Assembly: GCF_030386795.1 (NCBI RefSeq)
Contig: NZ_JANUQM010000014.1
Coordinates: 186,001-250,000 of the forward strand
Direction: 5' to 3'
Source of the DNA: Streptomyces sp. S.PNR 29
GTDB lineage: Bacteria; Actinomycetota; Actinomycetes; Streptomycetales; Streptomycetaceae
Length of the DNA: 64,000 bases
In this document: positions 43,372 through 51,159 of the stretch, one piece after another
Numbering within the stretch: position 1 is the stretch's first letter
How the letters are laid out: the number at the start of each line of letters is the position of its first letter
Notes under the pieces: generated by a model
What the model saw: the letters and a program-made list of their open reading frames with translations, nothing else
Database searches by the model: none
Told to the model about the DNA's origin: nothing
Program-made: the position numbers and the translations under genes

Positions 43372-44169
43372 ATGACGTTACTCGCACATGACCGCTATTG
43401 CGACGAAATCGCTCACCAGGTGGGTCAGTTGAGGGCCCTGGTGACCTCCGGCGCCGACCTCTCCGTCACTGTGCCGACCTGCCCGGACTGGTCCTTGGAG
43501 CAGCTCGTACGGCACACGGGCGGTGCACTGCGCTGGGTGGAGCTGCTCGTGCGGACCCGGGCCCAGGAGGAGATCCCTCAGGAGCAGGTGCCGGGCCACG
43601 GCGGCCCCGAGGGCCAGGGGGACGCCGCGGCGCTCGACGCCTGGCTCGCGGAGACCAGTGAGGCGGTCGTCGGCACGCTGCGCCAGGCCGGGCCGGACGC
43701 GAAGGTCTGGGGGTGGACCGGGGCCCTCACCACCGGATTCTGGGCGCGCCGTATGGCACACGAGATCACCGTCCACCGAGCCGACGCGACGCTCGCCGTG
43801 GGCCGGAGTTACGAGGTCGCGCCCGACATCGCCGCCGACGCGGTCGACGAGTGGCTGGAGATCGTGCAGTGGGGACAGCGGACGCTGCCGCCCACCCCCG
43901 CGCGGGATCTGCGGCGCCCGGGGAAGAGCATCCATCTGCACGCCACCGACACCGCACCGGCGCTGAACGCCGAGTGGTTCGTCGAGCTGGACGAGGGTGT
44001 CATCGCCTGGCGGCGCGGGCACGAGAAGGCGACGGTCGTGCTCCGGGGGCCGCTCACCGCGGTGCTGCTGGCCTTCTACGGCCGGCTGCCGCTGGACAGC
44101 CCGGAGCTGGAGGTGCTCGGCGAGCGGGAGCTGCTGGAGTTCTGGCGGGAGCGGGCGACGTTCGGGTGA
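43372..44169 (+). CDS. Mycothiol-dependent maleylpyruvate isomerase-like protein
   Basis: A 265-aa protein of the DinB-like actinobacterial family (TIGR03083-like): VTVPTCPDWSLEQLVRHTGG near residues 33-52 and the His-containing MAHEITVHRADATLA about residue 135. The metal-binding histidines fit this family, but the actual reaction cannot be told. Not obviously linked to thiamine transport, 26 bp after thiQ. Confidence 0.8.
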   Translation: MTLLAHDRYCDEIAHQVGQLRALVTSGADLSVTVPTCPDWSLEQLVRHTGGALRWVELLVRTRAQEEIPQEQVPGHGGPEGQGDAAALDAWLAETSEAVVGTLRQAGPDAKVWGWTGALTTGFWARRMAHEITVHRADATLAVGRSYEVAPDIAADAVDEWLEIVQWGQRTLPPTPARDLRRPGKSIHLHATDTAPALNAEWFVELDEGVIAWRRGHEKATVVLRGPLTAVLLAFYGRLPLDSPELEVLGERELLEFWRERATFG

Positions 44170-44185
44170 GGTGCCGAAAGGCCAG

Positions 44186-44216
44186 TGGCCCGTCCCCCCA
44201 CGAAGGAGACGGGCCA
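44186..44216. terminator. Convergent terminator
   Basis: Arms TGGCCCGTC (44186-44194) and GACGGGCCA (44208-44216), between two convergent genes. Confidence 0.7.
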
Positions 44217-44237
44217 CCAGCACATGCCGAGAGGGCG

Positions 44238-44948
44238 TCAGCGGTCGCTGTTCGCCCCGCGGCGGCGCATGCCGAAGAAGACCGCGCCGCCGCCGACGAC
44301 GACCAGCGCGGCCGCGATGCCGGCGATCACACCGGTGTTGGAGTTCGCACCGGTCTCGGCGAGGTTGGACTCACCGGCCGCGGGCGACGGGGCGTTGCTC
44401 GCGGTGTCCGCCGGGGTGGTGCTCTCGCTCTGAGAGGCCTCCGGGGCCGGCGTCCCGGACTCCTCGGCCGGCGTCGAGGCGGAGTCCGACGGCGTCGGGG
44501 TGTCCGACGGGGCCGGCGGCTCCTCCTTCTCCTTCTCCTTCTTGCAGGCCGTGGACGGGGTGGTCAGGTTCGGCTTGATGTCCGCGTCGACGTAGCCCTT
44601 GGCCGTGACGTGGACGCGGTACTCGGCGTTCGGCTTCCAGTTCTCGGCGAAGGTGATGGTGACGCCCTCGCGCGAGCCCTCGACCACCTGCTCGCCGACC
44701 TTCTTCAGGTCGGCGCCGTTGTTCTGGAGGTAGACGGTGACGGTCGCCGGGACACCGGAGGGGTCCACGTCGGTGACGGCGATGACGCCCTTGTCGCCGT
44801 CGCACTTGGCTTCGGCCGAGAACTCGCTGATGTCGCAGGCGAGTGCGTTGCCGGCGACACCGAGTGCGAGTGCGGCCGAGGCCGAGGCGACTCCGAGGAC
44901 ACGCACGGAACGCGCTACGGTACGGCGGGATATGGACAGAACTGCCAC
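44238..44948 (-). CDS. LAETG-type cell-wall-anchored surface protein
   Basis: A 236-aa exported protein with a signal peptide (cleaved near GNALA), a body of about 110 residues, a Pro/Ser/Thr/Glu-rich linker (PAPSDTPTPSDSAST), the sortase motif LAETG and then a hydrophobic helix and a basic tail (MRRRGANSDR). LAxTG is the motif of class E sortases in Streptomyces. No sortase gene is in the window. Body domain not recognised. Confidence 0.92.
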   Translation of the reverse strand: MAVLSISRRTVARSVRVLGVASASAALALGVAGNALACDISEFSAEAKCDGDKGVIAVTDVDPSGVPATVTVYLQNNGADLKKVGEQVVEGSREGVTITFAENWKPNAEYRVHVTAKGYVDADIKPNLTTPSTACKKEKEKEEPPAPSDTPTPSDSASTPAEESGTPAPEASQSESTTPADTASNAPSPAAGESNLAETGANSNTGVIAGIAAALVVVGGGAVFFGMRRRGANSDR

Positions 44949-45028
44949 GTTTGTCCTTTACAGGATGCGCAAATGCGGGGGGTTGAGGGGATGTTGATGT
45001 GACATCAGCACTCCCAAGAGCCTCAAGG

Positions 45029-45056
45029 TTTATAAGCGCTGCATAAGCAGTGTCAA
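45029..45056 (-). promoter_or_regulatory. Near-consensus sigma-70-type promoter for the LAETG protein gene
   Basis: On the minus strand a perfect TTGACA (45051-45056) is followed after 16 bp by TATAAA (45029-45034). Both boxes are close to the HrdB-type consensus, which suggests strong vegetative expression. It leaves a leader of about 75 nt that also holds the near-palindrome TGATGTGACATCA (44994-45006). Confidence 0.7.
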
Positions 45057-45094
45057 CGTGAATGCCGTCAACGCGTGTTGGCTTTGCCGTCTTA

Positions 45095-46216
45095 TTAACC
45101 GCCGAGACGTTTCAATGCTTCCGGCGCCTCCTCGATCCGGTCGACCAGCGCGATCCGCGCCTCCATCGACCGCCCCCGCGCGAGCGACTGCAGCAGCGGC
45201 CAGGCCGGCAGCTTCTCCGTCCAGTGGGCCCGGTCCACGAGCACCATGGGCGTGGGCTCGCCGCGTGACCGGTAGTAGTTCGGCGTCGCGTTGTCGAAGA
45301 TCTCCTGTACGGTGCCGGCGGCGCCCGGCAGGAAGACCACACCCGCGTCGGAACGGGCCAGCAGGCCGTCCTCGCGGGTGGCGTTGGCGAAGTACTTGGC
45401 GATGTGCGAGGCGAAGGGGTTCGGCGGCTCGTGGCCGTAGAACCAGGTCGGGATGCCGACGGAGGAGCCGCCCTTCGGCCAGCGGCCGCGCACCTCGAAG
45501 GCGGCCGTCGCCCATTCGGTGACCGAGGGCGTGAACGTCGGTGCCTTTCCGAGGATCCGGAGCGACTCGGTGAGCATGTCGTCGTCGTGGGGAGCGGCGT
45601 ACGCACCGAGGTTCGCCGCCTCCATCGCGCCCGGGCCGCCGCCGGTGGCGACCGTGAAGCCGGCGCGGGCCAGCTCCCGGCCGAGCCGCGCGGCACCCGC
45701 GTACTCCTCCGTGCCGCGCGCCATCGCGTGGCCGCCCATGACGCCCACCACCCGGGCACCGGCGAGGAGTTCGTCGAGCGCGTCCGACACGGAGTCGTCG
45801 TGGACCGCGCGCAGCATGGAGGCGAAGATGTCCCCGTCCGCCTTGGTCCGCTGGAACCAGGCGTACGCCTGCGCGTCGGGCGTGGCCTCGTAGCCGTCCG
45901 CCAGGAACGCGAACAGTTCGTCGGGGGAGTAGACCAGGCCCCGGTACGGGTCGAAGGGCAGGTCCGGGACCGGCGGGAAGACCAGGGCGCCGTCGGTGCG
46001 TATCTTCGCGGCCGCGTCCTCGCGCATCGGGCAGCCGAGGAAGACGGCGCCCGCCGTGTCCGTGGTGAGCAGTTCGCGCGTACGGTCCGTCAGGTCGACG
46101 GCCTGCACGCGGAATCCGGCGAGTGTGCCACGCGCCGAGACGGTCGCGTCGAACTCCTCCAGCGTCTCGATCTCACGGTCGTTGTGGTGGGCCGCATGGG
46201 CGGGCATCGTCTGCAC
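45095..46216 (-). CDS. LOG-family (Lonely guy-like) protein
   Basis: A 373-aa protein. The C-terminal two thirds have the LOG/TIGR00725-like Rossmann pattern: VVGVMGGHAMARGTEEYAGA, FTVATGGGPGAMEAANLGAY and VVFLPGAAGTVQEIFDN. The motif is PGAAGTVQE, where canonical LOG proteins have PGGxGTxxE. LOG proteins release cytokinin-type bases from nucleotides; the role in streptomycetes is not clear. An ATG three codons downstream is an alternative start. Confidence 0.85.
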   Translation of the reverse strand: MQTMPAHAAHHNDREIETLEEFDATVSARGTLAGFRVQAVDLTDRTRELLTTDTAGAVFLGCPMREDAAAKIRTDGALVFPPVPDLPFDPYRGLVYSPDELFAFLADGYEATPDAQAYAWFQRTKADGDIFASMLRAVHDDSVSDALDELLAGARVVGVMGGHAMARGTEEYAGAARLGRELARAGFTVATGGGPGAMEAANLGAYAAPHDDDMLTESLRILGKAPTFTPSVTEWATAAFEVRGRWPKGGSSVGIPTWFYGHEPPNPFASHIAKYFANATREDGLLARSDAGVVFLPGAAGTVQEIFDNATPNYYRSRGEPTPMVLVDRAHWTEKLPAWPLLQSLARGRSMEARIALVDRIEEAPEALKRLGG

Positions 46217-46240
46217 CCGCCCATGCTGGCACAGCGGGTC

Positions 46241-46657
46241 TCAGCCCTCGATGGCCGCCGGGTCCATCCACACGACCTCCCAGGTGTGGCCGTCCAGGTC
46301 GTCGAAGGCCCGGCCGTACATGAAGCCCATGTCCTGGACCTTCTCCGACGCGGTGCCGCCGGCGGCGACGGCCTTCTCGACCAGTTCGTCCACCTTCTCG
46401 CGGCTCTCGGCGCTCAGACAGATCAGCACCTCGCTGGTCTTCGTGGCGTCCGCGATCTCCTTCTGGGTGAAGGTCGCGTAGAACGGCTTGGTGAGCAGCA
46501 TCGCCACGATGGTGTCGCTGATCACGACGGAGGCGGCGTTCTCGTCGCTGAACTTCGGGTTGATCGTGTAGCCCAGCTCCGTGAAGAACTTCTTGGACAC
46601 GTCGAGGTCGTTCACGGGCAGGTTCACGAAGATCATCTGCTGGTACGTCGAGGTCAT
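46241..46657 (-). CDS. Glyoxalase/bleomycin-resistance-type (VOC) protein
   Basis: A 138-aa VOC-fold protein (FVNLPVNDLDVSKKFFTELG, then DLDGHTWEVVWMDP at the C-terminus). Start ATG 46657 is preferred because GGGAGAG precedes it; the ATG five codons upstream would bury that site. The ligand is unknown. Confidence 0.88.
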   Translation of the reverse strand: MTSTYQQMIFVNLPVNDLDVSKKFFTELGYTINPKFSDENAASVVISDTIVAMLLTKPFYATFTQKEIADATKTSEVLICLSAESREKVDELVEKAVAAGGTASEKVQDMGFMYGRAFDDLDGHTWEVVWMDPAAIEG

Positions 46658-46753
46658 CGGAGTCTCTCCCATCGGGGGCGTGCTGTTCGGTGGGGTAGAC
46701 CGGCCGTCCCTGCGGAACTCATCGGCCGACGGGGACTTTTTTTCGTACGGCTC

Positions 46754-48196
46754 TCAGGGGGCCAGCGGCAGCGACGCCAGTTCGGCGACGATCAGCGTCA
46801 GCGGGCCGAACATGGCCAGCAGCCCGGCGACGCGGAGCGCGACGGCCCCGCGCAGCGTCGTCGCGGGCGCCCCGAGCCGCAGCAGCGCGGCGTTGGTGTC
46901 GGCGCGGGCCTGCTTGGCCTCTACGGCGGCGGTCAGGAGGGTGGCCACCGCGCAGCCCGCGACGAGAAGGGCGCCGAGGGCGCTGAGCGGGCCGAGCGTC
47001 GGTCCGTCCGCGGCGTACAGCGTGGCCGTCGCGTACGCCGCCGAGGCGACCGCGCAGACGACGCCGAGGGGGCGGCCGATGCGGACGGCCTCCTGCATGA
47101 GGACACGGCCGGCGAGGAGGCGGAGAGCGCCGGGGCGGGCGCACTGCAGGAGACGGCCGCAGAGGTGGGTGAGACCGGGGCCGGCGAGGGCGAGGCCCAC
47201 GGCGGTCAGCGCCCAGCCGACGAGCACGCCCACGGGGCCGCTGCTCAGGGCCGCGAGCAGGGTGGGGGAGGGGGTGGTGATGTGGCTGGCGTAGGCCTCC
47301 ACGGCGAGGCCTGCGGCGAGTACGGCGATGCCCCAGGGGAGGCCGCCGGGCGCTTCGCGGGGGGCCGGGGGCGCGGGGGCGAGGGCCGGGAGGTCGGTCG
47401 CGGTGTCCGCGGCAGGGGTGCCGTCGACGTCTGCCGCGGGGTGGGTTTCTCCCGCCCACGTTGCGGGCGGCGACTCGATCAGGGCCGCGGGCTGCGCGGA
47501 GCGGGCGTCCGCGGCCGCGTGGGAAACGCCGTCCGCAGGCTGCGGCTCCAGGGCCCGGCGCCCCGCGCCCCCCAAGTGCGCCCCGAAGCGCCCATACGCC
47601 CCGAACGTCTCCCGGGCCACCGACATGCCGTGCGCCCCGAAGCGGCCGACGCGCCGTCCCTCCCTCTCGGCGGGCGGGGTGCCCGCCTCGCGTGGCCGCA
47701 ACACCACCAGCACCGACAGCGACGAGATCGCCGGTACCAGGATCAGCAGCGTCAGGGCCGCGGGCAGCGGCAGGGGCTGGTCCGCTGCCAGGAAGTCGGC
47801 GGCCACGGCGTCGAAGGGCATGCCCGTGAGGTCGCCGCGGAGGTGGAGGAAGACGAGCAGGGCGAGCGTGGAGCCGAGGGTGCAGGCCAGGGCCGTGGTC
47901 GTCACCGAGATGGCCATCAGGCGGGCGGGACCCAGTCCGATCGCGGACAGGCCCGGGCGGGGCCTCGTGCCCGGGTCGGTGCGGGCCACGGCGACGGCGA
48001 AGTAGACCGTGGCGGCCAGCGGGGCCGCGCACCAGGCCAGGCGGAGGGCCGAGGCGCCGGGCGCCTCCGGGTGGCTCATGGCGTGGCCGAGAGCGCACAG
48101 CAGCAGGAAGCCCGTGCCGGCCGATGCCGCCACGACCAGCAGGCGGCGCAGCTGGACGGCGAACCGGGCGCCGCGGGTCAGGCGGAGAGCGAGCAC
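46754..48196 (-). CDS. ABC transporter permease-like membrane protein
   Basis: A 480-aa protein with about ten hydrophobic segments in two groups separated by a Pro/Ala-rich hydrophilic stretch (about residues 180-275). The layout is that of a FtsX-like or actinobacterial-type ABC exporter permease without its signature motifs. GTG 48196 is chosen because it overlaps the ATPase gene end and removes a non-conserved N-terminal extension; the frame is open to 48454. Confidence 0.7.
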   Translation of the reverse strand: MLALRLTRGARFAVQLRRLLVVAASAGTGFLLLCALGHAMSHPEAPGASALRLAWCAAPLAATVYFAVAVARTDPGTRPRPGLSAIGLGPARLMAISVTTTALACTLGSTLALLVFLHLRGDLTGMPFDAVAADFLAADQPLPLPAALTLLILVPAISSLSVLVVLRPREAGTPPAEREGRRVGRFGAHGMSVARETFGAYGRFGAHLGGAGRRALEPQPADGVSHAAADARSAQPAALIESPPATWAGETHPAADVDGTPAADTATDLPALAPAPPAPREAPGGLPWGIAVLAAGLAVEAYASHITTPSPTLLAALSSGPVGVLVGWALTAVGLALAGPGLTHLCGRLLQCARPGALRLLAGRVLMQEAVRIGRPLGVVCAVASAAYATATLYAADGPTLGPLSALGALLVAGCAVATLLTAAVEAKQARADTNAALLRLGAPATTLRGAVALRVAGLLAMFGPLTLIVAELASLPLAP

Positions 48197-48927
48197 GGGG
48201 CCCGGCCTTCCGTCTCGGGCACCGGCGGCAGGTGCACGGTCTGCACCCGCCGCCCGTCCAGCAGCGTCACCGTGCGGTCGGCGAGGGCCGCGGCATCCGC
48301 GTCGTGCGTGGCGAGGACGACCGTGATGCCGTGCGAGCGGGCCGCCGTGGTGAGCGTACGCAGGACGTGCGCGCGGTCGGCGCGGTGCAGGGGGGCCGTC
48401 GGCTCGTCGGCGAACAGGACCGATGGTTCCGGGGCGAGTGCGCGGGCGACGCACACGCGCTGCCGTTCGGCCTGGCGGAGTTCGTGCGGGCGCTTACGGG
48501 CGGCGTCGCCGACGTCGAGGCGGCCCAGCCACTCCAGGGCGGCTGTCTTGGCGCGGCGCCGGCTGGTGCCGCGCATCATCAGGGGCAGGGCGGCGTTCTC
48601 CCAGGCGGTCAGCTCCGGGACGAGCACCGGGGTGGGGTCGATCCAGCCGAAGCGGTCGCGGCGCAGCCGTTCGCGGGTCAGGGGGCCCATGGTGTGCACC
48701 GGCACGCTGTTGAACCAGATCTCCCCGCGGTGCGGCGGCACCAGGCCGGACAGGCACCGCAGCAGCGCCGTCTTGCCGCTGCCGCGCGGGCCGCTGACGG
48801 CGAGGATCTCGCCCTCCCGGACGCCGAGCGAGACGCCGCTGAGCGCGGGTGAGCCGTCGTTGTGCTGGAAGTGCAGGGCACGTGCCCAGAGCACGTCGTT
48901 GTCCGGCGGGGCCACCATGGCGTACAC
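48178..48927 (-). CDS. ABC transporter ATP-binding protein
   Basis: A 249-aa ABC ATPase with Walker A GPRGSGKTALL (about residues 45-55) and Walker B SVLFADEPTAPL. The signature is poorly kept (ELRQAERQRV where LSGGQ is expected). It is cotranscribed with the downstream permease-like gene, overlapping it by about 19 bp. The substrate is unknown. A second Met at residue 4 could be the start. Confidence 0.85.
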   Translation of the reverse strand: MYAMVAPPDNDVLWARALHFQHNDGSPALSGVSLGVREGEILAVSGPRGSGKTALLRCLSGLVPPHRGEIWFNSVPVHTMGPLTRERLRRDRFGWIDPTPVLVPELTAWENAALPLMMRGTSRRRAKTAALEWLGRLDVGDAARKRPHELRQAERQRVCVARALAPEPSVLFADEPTAPLHRADRAHVLRTLTTAARSHGITVVLATHDADAAALADRTVTLLDGRRVQTVHLPPVPETEGRAPCSLSA

Positions 48928-49058
48928 CTCGGTTCAGATCAGAAATGCCGTGCGGAATGCCGTGTGGATTCCGCGACATCCCCCGTGTGGGGGAACGAAG
49001 GCCGGGCCGATCGGTCACTCGCACGCTAAGCAGTCCATAGGGAGACCTCGGACAGCAC

Positions 49059-49107
49059 ACGGCCCCGGACCGCCGTTTCTCACTCGAACGGGCGGCACCG
49101 GGGCCGT
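49059..49107 (-). terminator. Terminator after the aminotransferase gene
   Basis: Arms ACGGCCCCGG (49059-49068) and CCGGGGCCGT (49098-49107), with inner GC-rich pairing. It lies just beyond the end of the minus-strand aminotransferase gene. Three copies of TGATCACAG at about 49111-49151 follow. Confidence 0.65.
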
Positions 49108-49145
49108 TGTTGATCACAGGGTCGGCTGATCACAGCCTCAGCTGA

Positions 49146-50507
49146 TCACAGTTTCGTCCACGCCTCCGACAGCGTCGCGCGCAGGATCTGCTCGATCTCG
49201 TCGAAGGTCTCCTGGTCCGAGACGAGCGGCGGAGCGAGCTGGACCACGGGGTCGCCGCGGTCGTCGGCCCGGCAGTACAGGCCGTTCTCGAAGAGCTTCT
49301 TCGACAGGAAGCCGTACAGGACCCGCTCGGTCTCCTCCTCGGTGAAGCTCTCCTTGGTGGCCTTGTCCTTGACCAGCTCGATGCCGTAGAAGAAGCCGTT
49401 GCCGCGGACGTCGCCGACGATCGGAAGGTCGTACAGCTTCTCCAGGGTCGAGCGGAACGCGCCCTCGTGGTCCAGGACGTGCTGGTTGAGGTTCTCGCGC
49501 TCGAACAGGTCGAGGTTGGCCACGCCCACCGCGGCCGACACCGGGTGGCCGCCGAAGGTGTAGCCGTGCAGGAAGGTGTTGCCGCCCCGGTAGAAGGGCT
49601 CGGCGACCCGGTCGGAGACGATGCAGGCGCCGATGGGGGAGTAGCCCGAGGTCATGCCCTTGGCGCAGGTGATCATGTCCGGGACGTAGCCGAACTTGTC
49701 GCAGGCGAACATCGTGCCGAGCCGGCCGAAGGCGCAGATGACCTCGTCGGAGACGAGCAGGACGTCGTGGCGGTCGCAGATCTCGCGGACCCGCTGGAAG
49801 TAGCCGGGTGGCGGCGGGAAGCAGCCGCCCGCGTTCTGCACGGGCTCCAGGAAGACGGCCGCGACCGTGTCCGGGCCCTCGAAGAGGATCTGCTGCTCGA
49901 TCTGGTCGGCGGCCCAGCGGCCGAAGGCCTCCGGGTCGTCACCGAAGACGGGCGCCCGGTAGATGTTCGTGTTCGGCACCTTGTGCGCGCCCGGCACCAG
50001 GGGCTCGAAGGGGGCCTTCAGGGCGGGCAGCCCGGTGATGGACAGGGCGCCCTGCGGGGTGCCGTGGTAGGCGACCGCGCGGGAGATCACCTTGTGCTTG
50101 GTGGGCTTGCCGACCAGCTTGAAGTACTGCTTGGCGAGCTTCCAGGCGGTCTCCACCGCCTCGCCGCCGCCGGTGGTGAAGAAGACCTTGTTCAGGTCAC
50201 CCGGCGCGTAGCCCGCGAGGCGTTCGGCGAGCTCGACGGCCTTCGGGTGGGCGTAGGACCACACCGGGAAGAACGCCAGCTCCTGGGCCTGCTTGAAGGC
50301 GGTCTCGGCGAGCTCGACGCGGCCGTGCCCGGCCTGGACCACGAACAGACCCGCGAGACCGTCCAGGTAGCGCTTGCCCTTGTCGTCGTAGATGTGGGTG
50401 CCCTCGCCCCGGACGATGGTGGGGACGGGGGAGTTCTCGTACGAGGACATGCGGGTGAAGTGCATCCACAGGTGGTCGTACGCGGTCTGGGAGAGATCCT
50501 TGCTCAC
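49146..50507 (-). CDS. Class III PLP-dependent aminotransferase (probable GABA/polyamine type)
   Basis: A 453-aa enzyme with the PLP lysine in TCAKGMTSGYSPIGA (about residue 290) and the class III pattern DEVICAFGRLG upstream. It resembles omega-amino acid or diamine:pyruvate aminotransferases. Next to an Lrp/AsnC regulator, an aldehyde dehydrogenase and a polyamine-binding protein, a role in putrescine/GABA breakdown is likely, but the substrate is inferred. GTG 50507 (VSKDLSQTAY) is chosen. Confidence 0.92.
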   Translation of the reverse strand: MSKDLSQTAYDHLWMHFTRMSSYENSPVPTIVRGEGTHIYDDKGKRYLDGLAGLFVVQAGHGRVELAETAFKQAQELAFFPVWSYAHPKAVELAERLAGYAPGDLNKVFFTTGGGEAVETAWKLAKQYFKLVGKPTKHKVISRAVAYHGTPQGALSITGLPALKAPFEPLVPGAHKVPNTNIYRAPVFGDDPEAFGRWAADQIEQQILFEGPDTVAAVFLEPVQNAGGCFPPPPGYFQRVREICDRHDVLLVSDEVICAFGRLGTMFACDKFGYVPDMITCAKGMTSGYSPIGACIVSDRVAEPFYRGGNTFLHGYTFGGHPVSAAVGVANLDLFERENLNQHVLDHEGAFRSTLEKLYDLPIVGDVRGNGFFYGIELVKDKATKESFTEEETERVLYGFLSKKLFENGLYCRADDRGDPVVQLAPPLVSDQETFDEIEQILRATLSEAWTKL

Positions 50508-50509
50508 GG

Positions 50510-50995
50510 CTATCGGGTTCCCCACATGTAGGTCTGCTTCTTGAGCTTGAGGTAGACGAAGCTCTCGGTGGAGCGCACTCCGGGCACGGCCCGCATGCGT
50601 TTGTTGATGACCTCCAGCAGGTGGTCGTCGTCCTCGCAGACGATCTCCACCATCAGGTCGAACGACCCGGCGGTCATCACCACGTACTCGCATTCGGACA
50701 TGGCGCTCAGCGCGTCGGCGACGTCCTCCACGTCACCCTCGACGTTGACGCCGACCATCGCCTGCCGACGGAAGCCCACGGTGAGCGGATCGGTGACGGC
50801 GACGATCTGCATCACGCCCTGGTCGAGCAGTTTCTGGACCCGCTGGCGCACGGCCGCCTCGGACAGGCCGACGGCCTTGCCGATGGCGGCGTACGGCCGG
50901 CGGCCGTCCTCCTGGAGCTGCTCGATGATGGCGAGGGAGACGGCGTCCAGATGCGGGGTGTCTGCGCTTCTACTGGCCACGTGCTCACTGTGCAC
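50510..50995 (-). CDS. Lrp/AsnC-family transcriptional regulator
   Basis: A 161-aa protein with the Lrp helix-turn-helix (GKAVGLSEAAVRQRVQKLL) and a C-terminal RAM/ligand domain (VPGVRSTESFVYLKL). It lies between two metabolic genes it likely controls. GTG 50995 is preferred; the frame is open seven codons upstream, and GTG 50980 is also possible. Confidence 0.9.
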   Translation of the reverse strand: MHSEHVASRSADTPHLDAVSLAIIEQLQEDGRRPYAAIGKAVGLSEAAVRQRVQKLLDQGVMQIVAVTDPLTVGFRRQAMVGVNVEGDVEDVADALSAMSECEYVVMTAGSFDLMVEIVCEDDDHLLEVINKRMRAVPGVRSTESFVYLKLKKQTYMWGTR

Positions 50996-51028
50996 GAGGT
51001 CTCGACAGTTCCGCAAGGCTCGATCGAT

Positions 51029-51066
51029 GAAATCCGTTGTTTACGGCCGCATGACTTGCGGATTTC
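51029..51066. promoter_or_regulatory. Inverted repeat between the Lrp-type and aldehyde dehydrogenase genes
   Basis: GAAATCCG (51029-51036) and CGGATTTC (51059-51066) are perfect reverse complements, 22 bp apart, in the divergent intergenic region. A candidate site of the adjacent Lrp/AsnC regulator. Confidence 0.5.
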
Positions 51067-51129
51067 GCAGTGCTGCGGCGTGTGGGGGTGTTGAAAACGT
51101 CAGGGCACGGATTAGGGTGGGTGTCTCAA

Positions 51130-51143
51130 GGATTGGACAATCC
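51130..51143. promoter_or_regulatory. Perfect 14-bp palindrome before the aldehyde dehydrogenase gene
   Basis: GGATTG-GA-CAATCC sits just upstream of the AGGAGG ribosome binding site of the dehydrogenase, so a bound protein would block transcription or initiation. Candidate operator. Confidence 0.5.
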
Positions 51144-51159
51144 ACCAGGAGGGCCTGCA

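Noticed and set aside
40527..43373. A minus-strand open frame of about 950 codons antisense to the thiamine operon
   Set aside because: Antisense shadow of thiP and thiQ, which carry clear motifs.
46719..46754. A rare run of T (46737-46743) as terminator for the ABC permease gene
   Set aside because: The T-run is on the plus strand while both flanking genes are on the minus strand, and no good stem precedes it in the useful direction.
45404..49129. A plus-strand open frame of about 1240 codons across the LOG, VOC and ABC genes
   Set aside because: Antisense to four recognisable minus-strand genes; low-complexity translation with no motif.
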